A DNA stretch of 64,000 bases from Xanthobacter flavus (GTDB lineage Bacteria > Pseudomonadota > Alphaproteobacteria > Rhizobiales > Xanthobacteraceae). Positions 31,732-42,173 of the stretch are shown here, piece by piece. Location: the NCBI RefSeq assembly GCF_017875275.1, contig NZ_JAGGML010000001.1, positions 1,116,001 to 1,180,000 on the forward strand, given 5' to 3'. Below the pieces are notes generated by a model. That model saw nothing but the letters and a program-made list of their open reading frames with translations. It searched no databases and was not told the origin of the DNA. The translations under genes were made by a program, and so were the position numbers. Numbering within the stretch: the stretch's first letter is position 1; every line of letters begins with the position of its first letter.

Positions 31732-33294
31732 TCAGTCGGCGATGATCTTGACCTTCTCGCCATACTTCAGCCGGGCGTTCGCATCGAGCCCGTTCAGGAT
31801 GAGGAACCGCTCCACCGGGCGGTCGGGCACCTGCATCTTGCCGGCCATCTTCTCCACCGTATCGCCGAGGCCCACCTGGACGATGCGCACGCGCAGCGGC
31901 TTCACCGTATCCGCCTCGCCGGAGGAGACGCGGCGGAAGGTGTCGGCGGCCGCGCGGAACTGCCGGTCCAGCTCCGGCGTCAGCTCGCGGGCGGCGAAGA
32001 TCAGGCGGTAGACATCCGAGCCGAAGCGGATGGCGAACATGCGGAACGACCACTGGTCCCCCCGCGCCACCGCCGTCGCGGCGCTGAAGCCGTTCACCGT
32101 GAGCGATTCGACGGTGTTGATCTCCACCCCGTCGATCCAGCCGGACGAGAGATATTGCGCCAGCGACTGGTCGCCGGGAATGCGGACGGCATCGAGCCTG
32201 AGCGCCTCGCGGCCGGTCTGGGTCGCGCCGAGCACCGCCTGGGAGGTGTTTTCCAGCGAGAAGCCTTCCGGCGCGGAGAAGGTGAAGCCGAGCTTGGGGT
32301 GCAGGAACCTGCGGCCGCGGACGAAGCCTTCCTTGGGATCGTCGCCGTAGACCATGCCGTTGATGACGTTGAAATAGGCGCTGCGGTCCCGCTCGCCGTC
32401 GGACGGGCCGGCCGCCGGCGCATACTGGCGGGCATTGGCGATGGCGATGGAGATGCGCTCGGGCGTCGCCGGGTGGGACGACAGGAAGTCCATGTCCGGC
32501 GTGCTGGAGGACGATCCCGAGATGGCCGTGCTCTTCATCTCCGAATAGCGGCCCATGTCGGTGAGGAAGCGCGAGGCGCCATAGGGATCGAAGCCGGCGC
32601 GCGCGGCGATGCCGACGCCGATGGCATCCGCCTCCAGCTCCTGCCCGCGATTGAACGAGGCGAGCGTGCGCCGGCTCTTCTGCATGGCAAGGGCGCCGAG
32701 ATCCGGGTCGTTCACCACGTCCGAGATGACGCGGCTCACCAGCACCGCCTGCTTCACCTGGTCCTCGCGAATGGTGGCGTGGCGAGCGATGACATGGGCC
32801 ATCTCGTGCGCCAGCACGGAGGACAGCTCGGACGTGTCGTTGGCCAGCGCCAGCAGGCCGCGCGTCACGTAGAGCGAGCCGTCCGGAAGGGCAAAGGCGT
32901 TGATGGCCGGCGAATTCAGCACGGTGACGCGATACTTCAGGTCCGGCCGCTCGGAAGCCGCGACGAGGCGCTCCACCACCTTCTGGATGAGCGCCTTCAG
33001 CTCGGGATCGTCATAGGCACCGCCGTAGCTCGCAACGAGCTTTTCATGCTCGCGCCGCTGCGAGGGCGACATGTCGGCGAATTCGGACGCCGGGCTGGTG
33101 GAGGCGAGCGGCACGCTCACCTGATCAAGGTCGATACCCGTGCATCCAGTGAGCCACAGCGGGAAGGCGACGGCGGCGCAGGCGAGCAGCGTACGAAGGC
33201 CTGATCGCGGGGCGTGCGCGTGCGCAGGCGCTTCCGCCCGAACCCGCCTCGCCGCACCCTGGCCTCTCAGCGCCTCACGCACCCAGCACCTCAT
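31732..33294 (-). CDS. M48-family zinc metalloprotease lipoprotein
   Basis: The 520-residue protein has an N-terminal lipoprotein signal (LLACAAVAFPLWLTGC, lipid cysteine about residue 51) and the M48 zinc site LAHEMAHVIARHA near residue 163, with the third ligand region QELEADAIGVGIAARAG. The middle domain is of unknown function. The C-terminal ~45 residues (TVEKMAGKMQVPDRPVERFL) resemble a LysM-like module. It resembles BepA-type envelope quality-control proteases, but has a LysM-like tail instead of TPRs. It lies 8 bp after the nuclease-like gene, probably in one operon. Confidence 0.85.
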   Translation of the reverse strand: MRCWVREALRGQGAARRVRAEAPAHAHAPRSGLRTLLACAAVAFPLWLTGCTGIDLDQVSVPLASTSPASEFADMSPSQRREHEKLVASYGGAYDDPELKALIQKVVERLVAASERPDLKYRVTVLNSPAINAFALPDGSLYVTRGLLALANDTSELSSVLAHEMAHVIARHATIREDQVKQAVLVSRVISDVVNDPDLGALAMQKSRRTLASFNRGQELEADAIGVGIAARAGFDPYGASRFLTDMGRYSEMKSTAISGSSSSTPDMDFLSSHPATPERISIAIANARQYAPAAGPSDGERDRSAYFNVINGMVYGDDPKEGFVRGRRFLHPKLGFTFSAPEGFSLENTSQAVLGATQTGREALRLDAVRIPGDQSLAQYLSSGWIDGVEINTVESLTVNGFSAATAVARGDQWSFRMFAIRFGSDVYRLIFAARELTPELDRQFRAAADTFRRVSSGEADTVKPLRVRIVQVGLGDTVEKMAGKMQVPDRPVERFLILNGLDANARLKYGEKVKIIAD

Positions 33295-33302
33295 TCATCC
33301 GT

Positions 33303-34220
33303 TCACCGCTCCCGGTGCCTCGACGGCAGCGCCTGCGTATCGGGCGCGGGATCGACCCTGCCCTCGATGCGCAGCACCTCGCCCCGCCGCCGCGGCGCCA
33401 TGGCCGGCCCGCCTTCATCGCGGACGACCCCCCTTACCTGGATAAGGGAACCGCGCAAAATGGCAGGATCGAGCCTATCGCCCAAGATTGTGGCGAAATC
33501 CTCCCTCGCCAGCATGACAGTGAAATCTTGCTTCCACCTTGCCCCGAAATTCAGAAAAATCCGGTCGCGCCCGCCGGCGGCAAGGACCTTGCCTTCCGCA
33601 ACGGAAAACAGGCCGAGCCGTTCCTCCATGGCCTGTTCATCGCCGGCTTGAGCAATCGCCGTGGCAAGGCTCCAGATGCCCCGGCGCGCGCCGCGCGCCT
33701 GCGCTTCGGCATCAAGGCGGCGCGCGGCGCAGGTGGTATCGCCATCCGCCGTCGCATAGCCGGCGCCCGCCCGAATGAGCGCCGTTGCGAGATCCTCCCG
33801 CCACCCCTCCCCCGCCGCCGGGCACACGAGCCCCGCGGGGCCGACGAGCCGGCCGTGGCGGTCGGGCGCAGCGGCGGCCGGCGCGATTGCGCAGCCATCA
33901 AGCACCGAAGCAACGGCCGCCCTCGCGAGCGCGAGCATCCGCCGGTCGGGCCAGAGGCGCGTCGGCAAGGCGATGCCTTCGGGGACAAGGCTTTTTCCAT
34001 CCGCGAGGGAGAGCACCCCGGCGTCACTCCAGCGGGCAACGCTGCCGGCCGCATCCGCCGGGTCTCCGGCACAGTCTGGAACACTTGCGGCGATCGGCGC
34101 GCCGCTCCGCTGGGGTGAGCGGGCAAAAGCCGGGGAGACGTTCGCGAGAATAAACCCCACCGCGAGAGCAAGACCCGCGAGACCGGCAAACGCCCGCCAT
34201 GCCCCGCGCAATGCATGCAT
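33303..34220 (-). CDS. Secreted thermonuclease-like (SNase fold) protein
   Basis: The 305-residue product has a signal peptide (FAGLAGLALAVGFILANVSPAFA) and a region like staphylococcal-nuclease domains: ALIRAGAGYATADGDTTCAA followed by AEAQARGARRGIWS, the ARxxxxGxW motif. The catalytic Arg/Glu set is not clearly complete, so it may be a degenerate SNase. The C-terminal ~100 residues form a second beta-rich domain (DRIFLNFGARWKQDFTVML and following) resembling an OB-like tail. ATG 34220 puts the signal peptide at the N-terminus; ATG 34265 is possible. It precedes the M48 gene by 8 bp. Confidence 0.7.
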   Translation of the reverse strand: MHALRGAWRAFAGLAGLALAVGFILANVSPAFARSPQRSGAPIAASVPDCAGDPADAAGSVARWSDAGVLSLADGKSLVPEGIALPTRLWPDRRMLALARAAVASVLDGCAIAPAAAAPDRHGRLVGPAGLVCPAAGEGWREDLATALIRAGAGYATADGDTTCAARRLDAEAQARGARRGIWSLATAIAQAGDEQAMEERLGLFSVAEGKVLAAGGRDRIFLNFGARWKQDFTVMLAREDFATILGDRLDPAILRGSLIQVRGVVRDEGGPAMAPRRRGEVLRIEGRVDPAPDTQALPSRHRER

Positions 34221-34426
34221 GTCGTGCGTAAGGACTGCGCGCTGTGGTGGATTGCCCCGCGTCATGCGACGACGATAGCGGCAACCCGCCCCTCAATTGA
34301 AGACAGGACCGATCAACTGTCCTTACCCCGCATTTCGCACCACCCCAGCCGTCCCCGCGCCGCACTGGGGAAAGCCGCCTTCCCGCCCCTTCCCTCCCGG
34401 CGTGCCGCGTTTTAGAAGGGGGGCAT

Positions 34427-34503
34427 GTCCCGGTAGCTCAGCAGGATAGAGCAGCGGTTTCCTAAACCGCAGGTCAGGGGTTCGAATCCCTTCCGGGACA
34501 CCA
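34427..34503 (+). tRNA. tRNA-Arg (anticodon CCT)
   Basis: The cloverleaf is complete: acceptor GTCCCGG pairs with CCGGGAC, the D-arm reads GCTCAGCAGGATAGAGC, the anticodon stem GCGGT/ACCGC holds the loop TTCCTAA, and the T-arm is CAGGGGTTCGAATCCCTT. CCA is encoded. The CCT anticodon reads AGG arginine codons. Confidence 0.97.
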
Positions 34504-34553
34504 TTTACATTATAAATCAAAGACTTACACAAGGGTTCGCCACAGCGAGCAGC

Positions 34554-35525
34554 CTACAGCCGCCGGAGGCTCACCTCAGCCACCTCGTGGCGGCCGGCCT
34601 TGCGCAGGATGAGGTCGGCGCGCTGGCGGGTGGGCAGGATGTTTTCCTGCAGGTTCAAGAGATTGATCCGCCGCCAGATGGAGAGCGCGGTCGCCTGCGC
34701 TTCCTCCTCGGACAGCTGCGAGTAGCGGTGGAAGTAGGACAGGGGATCGGTGAAGGCGGTTTCGCGCAGGCGCATGAAGCGCTCCACGTACCAGCGCTCG
34801 ATCACGTCCTCGTCGCCGTCGATATAGACCGAGAAGTCGAAGAAGTCGGAGACGAAGGGGATGGCCTTGCCGTCCTTCGGCGGACGGGTGGTCTGCAGCA
34901 CGTTCAGCCCCTCGACGATGAGGATGTCCGGGCGGTCGATCTCCACATACTGGTCCGGCATCACGTCGTAGAAGAAATGCGAGTAGAGCGGCGCGCGCAC
35001 CGGCCGGCGGCCGGCCTTGATGTCGGTGAGGAAGCGCAGCAGCAAGGCGACGTCGTAGCTCTCCGGAAAGCCCTTCTTCTCCATCAGCCCCTCGCGCTCG
35101 AGGATGGCGTTGGGCAGAAGGAAGCCGTCGGTGGTCACGAGGTCCACCTTGGGCGTGTTGGGCCAGCGGGCGAGCAGCGCCTGCAGCACGCGGGCGGTGG
35201 TGGATTTGCCCACCGCCACCGAGCCGGCGACACCGATGATGTAGGGCATCTTCTCCTCGCCATGGGCATCGCCCTCGCGATGGTCGAGGAAGTGGCTCAT
35301 GGCGCGATAGAGCTTCTGCGTCGCCGCCACATAGAGCGACAGCAGGCGCGAGAGCGGGAGGTAGATCTCCTCCACCTCCTTCATGGAGAGGCGGACGCCG
35401 AGGCCTTCCAGCCGCGCGATCTCGTCCGGCCGCAGCGTCATGGGCGTGTCGCGGCGCAGCTTCGCCCACTCCTCACGCGAGAAGGAGCGATACGGGGAGA
35501 GGCCGGGATCGAGGGGCCGGTCCAT
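34554..35525 (-). CDS. coaA: Pantothenate kinase, type I
   Basis: The 323-residue enzyme phosphorylates pantothenate, the first and regulated step of coenzyme A synthesis. The P-loop is [20 protein letters not shown] near residue 95. [33 protein letters not shown] and [12 protein letters not shown] are type I features, and the C-terminal [19 protein letters not shown] is conserved. ATG 35525 gives the normal length. It follows hisE by 16 bp and is the last gene of the his cluster, an arrangement common in Hyphomicrobiales. Confidence 0.96.
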   Translation of the reverse strand: MDRPLDPGLSPYRSFSREEWAKLRRDTPMTLRPDEIARLEGLGVRLSMKEVEEIYLPLSRLLSLYVAATQKLYRAMSHFLDHREGDAHGEEKMPYIIGVAGSVAVGKSTTARVLQALLARWPNTPKVDLVTTDGFLLPNAILEREGLMEKKGFPESYDVALLLRFLTDIKAGRRPVRAPLYSHFFYDVMPDQYVEIDRPDILIVEGLNVLQTTRPPKDGKAIPFVSDFFDFSVYIDGDEDVIERWYVERFMRLRETAFTDPLSYFHRYSQLSEEEAQATALSIWRRINLLNLQENILPTRQRADLILRKAGRHEVAEVSLRRL

Positions 35526-35541
35526 GGTCGCGATGTCTCTG

Positions 35542-35868
35542 TCAGGCCTGAGGACGGGCGGCTTTTTCGGCGAGGCCGGACTGGGCGGTCCTGCGCGCAA
35601 GCTCGGCATGGATGTCGGCGAGCGCGATCCCGCGCGCCTTCAGCACCACCATGAGGTGGTAGAGGAGATCGCTCGCCTCGCCCACGAGATCCTTTTCGCT
35701 GCCGGAGACGGCGGCGATCACCGTCTCCACCGCCTCCTCGCCCAGCTTCTGGGCGCATTTGGCGACACCCTTGTCGAGCAGGGAGCGAGTGTAGGAGGCG
35801 CCGGCGTCCGCCGAGGCCCGCGCCGCGACGATGGCTTCGAGATCGGCGAGGGAGAAGCTGTCGCTCAT
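35542..35868 (-). CDS. hisE: Phosphoribosyl-ATP pyrophosphatase
   Basis: The 108-residue protein hydrolyses phosphoribosyl-ATP to phosphoribosyl-AMP, the second step of histidine synthesis. It has the MazG-like fold: [20 protein letters not shown] and [10 protein letters not shown] with acidic metal-binding residues, then [16 protein letters not shown]. Length is normal for a stand-alone HisE (not fused to HisI). It lies between hisF (134 bp gap) and coaA (16 bp). Confidence 0.95.
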   Translation of the reverse strand: MSDSFSLADLEAIVAARASADAGASYTRSLLDKGVAKCAQKLGEEAVETVIAAVSGSEKDLVGEASDLLYHLMVVLKARGIALADIHAELARRTAQSGLAEKAARPQA

Positions 35869-36002
35869 CGGGTCGGCCCCACAAAAAGGGTCAGGAACGA
35901 AGGCACTGAAGCATTTTCAGCGACATGGGGCGCGGTTCGCATCAAGAAAATGCGAAAAACGGGTTAAACGGAAGCGCTGCTTTAGCAGTGCCCCCGCGAA
36001 GC

Positions 36003-36776
36003 TCAGTCGAGCCGTACCGGAAGACCGGCCTCGGCCAGCCGGTCCTTGGCCTCGCGCACCGTGAAGGTGCCGAAATGGAAGATGGATGCCGCGAGCACCG
36101 CCGAGGCGCCGCCGTCACGGATGCCCTCCACCAGATGGTCGAGGATGCCGACGCCGCCGGAGGCGATGACAGGAACGTGCACCGCATCCGCAACCGCACG
36201 GGTCAGCGCGCAGTCGAAGCCCCGGCCGGTGCCGTCGCGATCCATGGAGGTCAGCAGGATTTCCCCGGCGCCGAGGTCCACCACCTCGCGGGCATACTGG
36301 ATGGCGTCGAGGCCGGTGGGGTTGCGCCCGCCATGGGTGAAGATCTCCCAGCGGTCCGCCTCGCCCGGCTGCGACACCTTCTTGGCGTCGATGGCGACGA
36401 CGATGCACTGCTCGCCGAACTTCTCCGCCGCCTCGCCCACGAAGGCGCGGCGGTTCACGGCGGCGGTGTTGATGGAGACCTTGTCCGCCCCGGCGTGCAG
36501 CAACGTGCGCACGTCGTCCACCGTGCGGACGCCGCCGCCCACGGTGAGGGGCATGAAGCACTGCTCGGCGGTGCGGCGCACCACGTCGAGGATGGTGCCG
36601 CGGTTCTCGTGGCTGGCGGTGATGTCGAGGAAGGTGAGTTCGTCGGCCCCGGCGGCGTCATAGGCGCGCGCGGCTTCCACCGGGTCACCGGCGTCGCGCA
36701 GGTCCACGAACTGGACGCCCTTCACCACGCGGCCGTCCTTCACGTCGAGGCAGGGGATGACGCGGACCTTCAGCAT
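36003..36776 (-). CDS. hisF: Imidazole glycerol phosphate synthase cyclase subunit
   Basis: The 257-residue TIM-barrel subunit uses ammonia from HisH to convert PRFAR to imidazole glycerol phosphate and [25 protein letters not shown] carries the catalytic Asp near residue 11, and [19 protein letters not shown] carries the second Asp; [15 protein letters not shown] is the phosphate site. ATG 36776 is the start; it follows the hisA stop by 7 bp. Confidence 0.97.
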   Translation of the reverse strand: MLKVRVIPCLDVKDGRVVKGVQFVDLRDAGDPVEAARAYDAAGADELTFLDITASHENRGTILDVVRRTAEQCFMPLTVGGGVRTVDDVRTLLHAGADKVSINTAAVNRRAFVGEAAEKFGEQCIVVAIDAKKVSQPGEADRWEIFTHGGRNPTGLDAIQYAREVVDLGAGEILLTSMDRDGTGRGFDCALTRAVADAVHVPVIASGGVGILDHLVEGIRDGGASAVLAASIFHFGTFTVREAKDRLAEAGLPVRLD

Positions 36777-36783
36777 GGCGCAC

Positions 36784-37512
36784 CTACCGTCCCGCCACCA
36801 GCGCGAGGGCCTCGCGCGGGTCCAGCCGGCCGTCATAAAGGGCGCGGCCGGTGATGGCGCCTTCGAGCTTCTTCGCGGCAGGGGTGAGCAATCCCTCGAT
36901 GTCGGCGAGGGAGGCGAGGCCGCCGGAGGCGATCACAGGCAGCGAGACGGCCTCGGCCAGCGCGATGGTGGCCTCAAGGTTGAGCCCCTTCAGCAGGCCG
37001 TCGCGGGCGATGTCGGTGTAGATGATGGCGGCGACGCCGGCATCCTCGAAGCGCCGGGCGATGTCCACGGCGGCAAGCTCGGACGTTTCCGCCCAGCCTT
37101 CCACGGCGACGTTCCCGTCGCGGGCGTCGAGGCCCACCACGATGCGTCCGGGATGGGCTTTCGCCGCCGCCTTCACGAAGTCCGGGTCGCGCACCGCCGC
37201 GGTGCCGAGGATGACGCGAGTGACGCCCTTCTCCAGCCAGCCTTCCACCGTGCGCATGTCGCGGATGCCGCCGCCGAGCTGCACCGGGATGGAGACCGTC
37301 TCCAGGATGCGGTCCACCGCCGCCGCGTTCACCGGCTTGCCGGCGAAGGCGCCGTCCAGGTCCACCAGATGGAGATAGCGGAAGCCGAGGCTCTCGAATT
37401 CGGCCGCCTGGGCGGCCGGGTCGCGGTTGAACACGGTGGCCCGCGCCATGTCGCCCTGTTCGAGGCGCACGGCGAGGCCGTCCTTGAGATCGATGGCCGG
37501 AAAGAGGATCAC
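36784..37512 (-). CDS. hisA: ProFAR isomerase HisA
   Basis: The 242-residue half-barrel isomerase carries out the fourth step of histidine synthesis. [16 protein letters not shown] holds the catalytic Asp, and [18 protein letters not shown] and [18 protein letters not shown] are conserved. I chose GTG 37512: it overlaps the hisH stop as GTGA, has GAAG 8 bp upstream, and gives the usual MILFPAIDL start. Another GTG at 37521 would add three residues. Confidence 0.95.
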   Translation of the reverse strand: MILFPAIDLKDGLAVRLEQGDMARATVFNRDPAAQAAEFESLGFRYLHLVDLDGAFAGKPVNAAAVDRILETVSIPVQLGGGIRDMRTVEGWLEKGVTRVILGTAAVRDPDFVKAAAKAHPGRIVVGLDARDGNVAVEGWAETSELAAVDIARRFEDAGVAAIIYTDIARDGLLKGLNLEATIALAEAVSLPVIASGGLASLADIEGLLTPAAKKLEGAITGRALYDGRLDPREALALVAGR

Positions 37513-38165
37513 GGATGCCACTTCAGGAAATTGGCGAGGAGCGCGAGGCCGAGGGTCTGGCTCTTCTCGGGATGGAACTGGGTGCCGGCCACATTCTCCC
37601 GCGCCACCGCGGCGGTGATGGTGCCGCCGTAATCGGTGGTGGCGAGGAGGTCGATGCCGTCCGCCGGCTTGAGGTGATAGGAATGGACGAAATAGGCGTG
37701 AAGGCCGGACGCACCGGTGGGAATGCCGGCCAGCAGCGGGTGCTCGCGCGCGACTTCCAGCGTGTTCCAGCCCATGTGCGGGATCTTGAGGGTCGGATCG
37801 TTGGGGGTGATGCGGTCCACCTCGCCGCGGATCCAGCCGAGGCCCTGCGTAACGCCATGCTCCAGCCCGCGCTCGGCGAGGAGCTGGAGCCCCACGCAGA
37901 TGCCGAGGAAGGGACGCCCCCTGCCCTTCACCGCCTCGGTCATGGCCTCCACCATCCCGGGAACGGCATCGAGGCCGGCCCGGCAGTCGGCGAAGGCGCC
38001 GACGCCCGGCAGCACGACGCGGTCGGCGGTGCGCACCACATCCGGATCACTGGTGACGACGACGCTCTGCCCCAGGTCGTGGGCGAGGCTCTGCGCCGCG
38101 CGCTCCATGGCCTTGGCGGCGGAGTGCAGGTTACCGGAATTATAGTCGATGATGGCGACGTTCAC
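37509..38165 (-). CDS. hisH: Imidazole glycerol phosphate synthase glutaminase subunit
   Basis: The 218-residue class I glutaminase supplies ammonia to HisF. The nucleophile cysteine is in [16 protein letters not shown], and the catalytic His/Glu are in [17 protein letters not shown]. The start is GTG 38165 ([20 protein letters not shown]). It overlaps hisA by 4 bp and is followed upstream by the DUF2628 gene, 3 bp away. Confidence 0.96.
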   Translation of the reverse strand: MNVAIIDYNSGNLHSAAKAMERAAQSLAHDLGQSVVVTSDPDVVRTADRVVLPGVGAFADCRAGLDAVPGMVEAMTEAVKGRGRPFLGICVGLQLLAERGLEHGVTQGLGWIRGEVDRITPNDPTLKIPHMGWNTLEVAREHPLLAGIPTGASGLHAYFVHSYHLKPADGIDLLATTDYGGTITAAVARENVAGTQFHPEKSQTLGLALLANFLKWHP

Positions 38166-38168
38166 GCC

Positions 38169-38654
38169 TCAGGCTCCCGGAAAGGCGCCGATGACGCCGG
38201 ATGAACCGCCCGGAGCCGGGAAGGACGGGCGGATGGCCGGAAGGGCGGCGGCTGCGCGCGGCGCCGGATACAGGCCCTCCCATCCGGCGAAGAAGCGATG
38301 TTCCGCCTCGTCCCGGTCGGATGCCACCACGACGGCGGCCTCCTCATAGCCGAGGCGCTCCAGCTTGCGCTGGCGCAGGCGGGGCAGCTCCAACGCGAGC
38401 AGGACATTGAAGCCGATCATCACCACATTGCCCACGGCATCGGGAAGCCCGCCATAGACCTCGGCGAGGCCGAGGGTCACGGCCACTGCGACATAGGCGG
38501 CGAACACCAGCCACAGGCGGAAACGCAGCAGCACGATGGGGGCGAAGAACAGCGTCACCCAGGAGAATTTCTCGCGGACGAACACGGTGCGCCCGGCCGC
38601 GTGCTCGGCGGTGTCGCCGGGGACGGCGCGGGTCAGAACGGTCCAGCTGGCCAT
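38169..38654 (-). CDS. DUF2628 membrane protein in the his cluster
   Basis: The 161-residue protein has a cytoplasmic start, then two or three hydrophobic segments (WVTLFFAPIVLLRFRLWLVF, AAYVAVAVTLGLAEVYGGL, VGNVVMIGFNVLLALELPRL) and a soluble tail (YEEAAVVVASDRDEAEHRFF). This matches DUF2628, a small membrane family conserved between hisB and hisH in Hyphomicrobiales. Its role is unknown. It is packed in the his operon, so it is co-expressed. Confidence 0.85.
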   Translation of the reverse strand: MASWTVLTRAVPGDTAEHAAGRTVFVREKFSWVTLFFAPIVLLRFRLWLVFAAYVAVAVTLGLAEVYGGLPDAVGNVVMIGFNVLLALELPRLRQRKLERLGYEEAAVVVASDRDEAEHRFFAGWEGLYPAPRAAAALPAIRPSFPAPGGSSGVIGAFPGA

Positions 38655-38688
38655 GGCTGCCTCGTCTCCTGCCTCGTCTCTGCCCGCC

Positions 38689-39282
38689 TCAGGTGCCCAG
38701 CGCGCCCTTGGTGGAGGGGATTTCCCCCGCCGCCGCCGGGTCTACCGCCACCGCCGCGCGCAGCACGCGGGCCAGGCCCTTGAAGCAGCTTTCCGCGATG
38801 TGGTGGGCGTTCACCCCGTACAGCGTCTCCACATGCAGGGTCACCCCGGCATTGGAGGCGAAGGCCTGGAAGAATTCCCGCACCAGCTCGGTATCGAACT
38901 CGCCGATCTTCTGCGCCGCGAACTCAGTGCGGAAGACCAGGAAAGGCCGGCCGGAAATGTCGATGGCGACGCGGGTCAGCGTCTCGTCCATGGGCAGCAG
39001 GACGTCGGCATAGCGCGTGATGCCGCGCATGTCGCCGAGCGCCTTCTTGACCGCCTGGCCGAGCACGATGCCCACGTCCTCGGTGGTGTGGTGGAAATCG
39101 ATGTGGAGATCGCCCACCGCCTTGATATCGAGGTCGAAACGCGCGTGGCGGCCGAGCAGGTCCAGCATATGGTCGAGGAAGCCGACACCGGTGGACACGC
39201 TGGTCCGCCCCGTCCCGTCGAGGTCGACGGCGAGCGTGACGCGGGTCTCCTTGGTCTCGCGGACGATTTCGGCCTTGCGCAT
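38689..39282 (-). CDS. hisB: Imidazoleglycerol-phosphate dehydratase
   Basis: The 197-residue manganese enzyme dehydrates imidazole glycerol phosphate, step six of histidine synthesis. The paired metal motifs are visible: [19 protein letters not shown] and [16 protein letters not shown], then a second [16 protein letters not shown] motif. It lacks the N-terminal phosphatase domain of E. coli HisB, as expected in alphaproteobacteria. GGAGGAGTTCC precedes ATG 39282. It is the first gene of the minus-strand his cluster. Confidence 0.97.
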   Translation of the reverse strand: MRKAEIVRETKETRVTLAVDLDGTGRTSVSTGVGFLDHMLDLLGRHARFDLDIKAVGDLHIDFHHTTEDVGIVLGQAVKKALGDMRGITRYADVLLPMDETLTRVAIDISGRPFLVFRTEFAAQKIGEFDTELVREFFQAFASNAGVTLHVETLYGVNAHHIAESCFKGLARVLRAAVAVDPAAAGEIPSTKGALGT

Positions 39283-39427
39283 GGAACTCCTCCAAGGCTG
39301 CGGCTTCTATCAGCAACCTCGCTGCAACGCCATATGGCGATGAGATGACGCCGCTCGCGCGTGGCCCGCCTCGCCTCGGGTCGCCATCTATGGCATAGCG
39401 GCACCGTCAACTCGACGGGGATCGCCG

Positions 39428-40219
39428 ATGCCGACGACGCAGAACGACGGGCTGGAACTTGCCTATCAGGTCAGCGGCGAAGGCCCGCCGCTCCTCATCA
39501 TCTCGGGCCTGTCTGCGGAGCGCTCTTTCTGGGCCCTGTCGCGCCCGCTTCTCAAGGGCTTCACCCTCGTCGAGTTCGATAACCGCGACATCGGGAAGAG
39601 CCAGCGGGCCACGGCGCCCTATACCGCCGCCGACATGGCCCGCGACGCCCTTGCCGTGCTCGACGCCTCGGGTTTTCAAAAGGCACACGTCATCGGCCAT
39701 TCCATGGGTGGCATGATCGCGCAGGAACTGGCACTCGTCGCGCCGCAGCGGGTGAACCGGCTGGTGCTGGCCAACACCATCGCCCGCAACGACCTCTACA
39801 CCACCGAGATCATGCGGCTTTTCAAGGAGCTGCGGCTGCAGCTCGACAACGAGCTGACGTTCGGCGCGGCGCTCACCACCTTCGTGCTCGGCATGCGCAC
39901 GCTGAACAAGATCCCGCTTTTTGCGGCGGTCCAGCAATCGCTGGATGCGGGCCTTTATCAGGAAAAGGACGCCTTCATCCGTCAGGTTGGGGTCTGCGTC
40001 GGCTTCGACAGCCTCGCCCGCATCGGCCGTATTGCCGCCCCGACCCTCGCCATCTATTGCGACGATGATCGCGTATTCTCCCCGCACATGGTGCGGGACC
40101 TGGCCAATGGCATCCCCGGTGCCAAGCTGGACGAGATCCTCGACAGCGGCCACTGCCCCATGGTGGAGGCGCCGGAGAACTTCTGCACCACGGTGCGCGC
40201 CTTCCTCAATGCGAGCTGA
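39428..40219 (+). CDS. Alpha/beta-fold hydrolase
   Basis: The 263-residue protein has the alpha/beta hydrolase fold with nucleophile elbow VIGHSMGGMIAQELAL (Ser about residue 98), acidic residue in AIYCDDDRVFSP and catalytic His in DSGHCPMVEAPENF. An oxyanion region PPLLIISGLSAERSFW is near the N-terminus. It resembles 3-oxoadipate enol-lactonase-type hydrolases, but the substrate cannot be read. It is divergent from hisB and upstream of hslV. Confidence 0.85.
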   Translation: MPTTQNDGLELAYQVSGEGPPLLIISGLSAERSFWALSRPLLKGFTLVEFDNRDIGKSQRATAPYTAADMARDALAVLDASGFQKAHVIGHSMGGMIAQELALVAPQRVNRLVLANTIARNDLYTTEIMRLFKELRLQLDNELTFGAALTTFVLGMRTLNKIPLFAAVQQSLDAGLYQEKDAFIRQVGVCVGFDSLARIGRIAAPTLAIYCDDDRVFSPHMVRDLANGIPGAKLDEILDSGHCPMVEAPENFCTTVRAFLNAS

Positions 40220-40279
40220 CCGGGAGACGAGTTGCGTCCGCCACGGAAGCGCATAAGTAAGCTCCAAGCGGAGCACTTC

Positions 40280-40828
40280 ATGCAGCATTCCCCTGATACC
40301 ATTTACGGCACCACCATCGTCACCGTGCGCAAGGGCAACCGCGTCGCCATCGCCGGCGACGGGCAGGTTACCCTTGGTCAGACCGTGCTCAAGGCCAATG
40401 CGCGCAAGGTGCGGCGGCTCGGCAAGGGCGACGTGATCGGCGGGTTCGCCGGCGCGACGGCGGACGCCTTCACGCTGTTCGAGCGGCTGGAGGCGAAGCT
40501 GGAGCAGTATCCCGGTCAGTTGCAGCGTGCCGCCGTGGAACTCGCCAAGGACTGGCGGACCGACCGCTACCTGCGCCGGCTGGAAGCCATGATGATCGTG
40601 GCCGACGCCTCCATTTCCCTCGTCCTCACCGGCACCGGCGACGTCCTGGAGCCGGACGCGGGCGTGGCGGGCATCGGCTCGGGCGGCATGTTCGCCCTCG
40701 CGGCCGCGCGGGCCCTACTCGATCGCGAGGAGGATCCGGAAGCCATCGTGCGCCGGTCCCTGGAGATTGCGGCGGACATCTGCGTCTACACCAACCGGAA
40801 CATCGTCGTGGAAACCATCGGGTCCTGA
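40280..40828 (+). CDS. hslV: ATP-dependent protease subunit HslV
   Basis: The 182-residue proteasome-like peptidase forms the inner rings of HslUV. After a short propeptide ([10 protein letters not shown]) the N-terminal catalytic threonine begins [41 protein letters not shown] sequence and the [15 protein letters not shown] motif follow. It lies 31 bp before hslU. TTGCGT and CATAAG at 40232-40257 upstream could be a heat-shock promoter, but the spacing is short. Confidence 0.96.
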   Translation: MQHSPDTIYGTTIVTVRKGNRVAIAGDGQVTLGQTVLKANARKVRRLGKGDVIGGFAGATADAFTLFERLEAKLEQYPGQLQRAAVELAKDWRTDRYLRRLEAMMIVADASISLVLTGTGDVLEPDAGVAGIGSGGMFALAAARALLDREEDPEAIVRRSLEIAADICVYTNRNIVVETIGS

Positions 40829-40859
40829 GCGCCCGCCACCGCCAGAAAGACACCATTCC

Positions 40860-42167
40860 ATGAGCGATTTTTCCCCCCGCGAGATCGTTTCCGAGCTCGA
40901 CCGCCACATCGTCGGCCAGGCCAAGGCCAAGCGCGCGGTCGCCATCGCCCTGCGCAACCGGTGGCGCCGTCAGCAGCTGGACGAGAAGCTGCGCGAGGAG
41001 GTTCTGCCCAAGAACATCCTGATGATCGGCCCCACAGGCGTCGGCAAGACCGAGATTTCCCGCCGCCTCGCGCGCCTGGCCGGCGCGCCCTTTCTGAAGG
41101 TCGAGGCCACCAAGTTCACCGAGGTCGGCTATGTGGGCCGCGACGTGGAGCAGATCGTGCGCGATCTCGTGGAGGTCGGCATCGGCTTGACGCGCGAGGC
41201 CAAGCGCAAGGATGTGCAGGCCAAAGCCCACCTCAACGCCGAGAACCGCGTGCTCGATGCCCTCGTCGGCGCCACCGCCTCGCAGGCCACCCGCGACGCG
41301 TTTCGCAAGAAGCTCCGCGCCGGCGAGCTGGACGACAAGGAAGTCGAGATCGAGGTGCAGCAGGGCTCCCAGGGCATGCCGATGTTCGAGATTCCGGGCA
41401 TGCCCGGCGCGCAGATGGGCGCCATCTCGCTCGGCGACATGCTGGGCAAGGCCTTCGGCGGCCGCTCCAAGCCGCGCCGCGTGACGGTGAAGGAGGCCCA
41501 TCCCCTCCTCCTCACCGAGGAGGCGGACAAGCTGATCGACCAGGACGCCATTACGCAGGAAGCGATCCACGCGGTCGAGAACAACGGCATCGTCTTCCTT
41601 GACGAGATCGACAAGATCGCCGGGCGCGAGGGCCGCTCCGGGGCCGATGTCTCCCGCGAGGGTGTGCAGCGCGACCTGCTGCCGCTCATCGAGGGTACTA
41701 CCGTCTCCACCAAGCACGGGTCGGTGAAGACCGACCATATCCTGTTCATCGCCTCCGGCGCGTTTCACGTGTCGAAGCCCTCCGACCTCCTGCCGGAACT
41801 TCAGGGCCGGCTGCCCATCCGGGTGGAGCTGGAGGCGCTGACCCGCGCCGATTTCGTCCGTATCCTCACCGAGACCGAGGCGAGCCTTGTGAAGCAGTCG
41901 GTGGCCCTGATGGGCACCGAGGGCGTGACGCTGGACGTGACCGCGGATGCGGTTGAGGCCATCGCCGACGCGGCGGTGGAGGTGAATTCCAATGTGGAGA
42001 ATATCGGCGCCCGCCGGCTGCAGACGGTGATCGAGCGGGTGCTGGACGACCTCTCCTTCTCCGCGCCCGACCGCTCCGGCGAAACGGTGGTGGTGGATGC
42101 GGACTATGTGCGCTCGCGCGTCGCCGACCTCGCGAAGAACGCCGACCTCAGCCGCTTCATCCTCTGA
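40860..42167 (+). CDS. hslU: ATP-dependent protease ATPase subunit HslU
   Basis: The 435-residue AAA+ unfoldase feeds substrates to HslV. Walker A is [17 protein letters not shown] and Walker B is [14 protein letters not shown]. The I-domain lies between (residues ~110-230), with [17 protein letters not shown] being the pore-loop region. [19 protein letters not shown] is sensor 2, and the C-terminal ADLSRFIL tail is the conserved HslV-docking end. The 3' end meets the convergent regulator gene 6 bp away. Confidence 0.97.
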   Translation: MSDFSPREIVSELDRHIVGQAKAKRAVAIALRNRWRRQQLDEKLREEVLPKNILMIGPTGVGKTEISRRLARLAGAPFLKVEATKFTEVGYVGRDVEQIVRDLVEVGIGLTREAKRKDVQAKAHLNAENRVLDALVGATASQATRDAFRKKLRAGELDDKEVEIEVQQGSQGMPMFEIPGMPGAQMGAISLGDMLGKAFGGRSKPRRVTVKEAHPLLLTEEADKLIDQDAITQEAIHAVENNGIVFLDEIDKIAGREGRSGADVSREGVQRDLLPLIEGTTVSTKHGSVKTDHILFIASGAFHVSKPSDLLPELQGRLPIRVELEALTRADFVRILTETEASLVKQSVALMGTEGVTLDVTADAVEAIADAAVEVNSNVENIGARRLQTVIERVLDDLSFSAPDRSGETVVVDADYVRSRVADLAKNADLSRFIL

Positions 42168-42173
42168 GGCGGC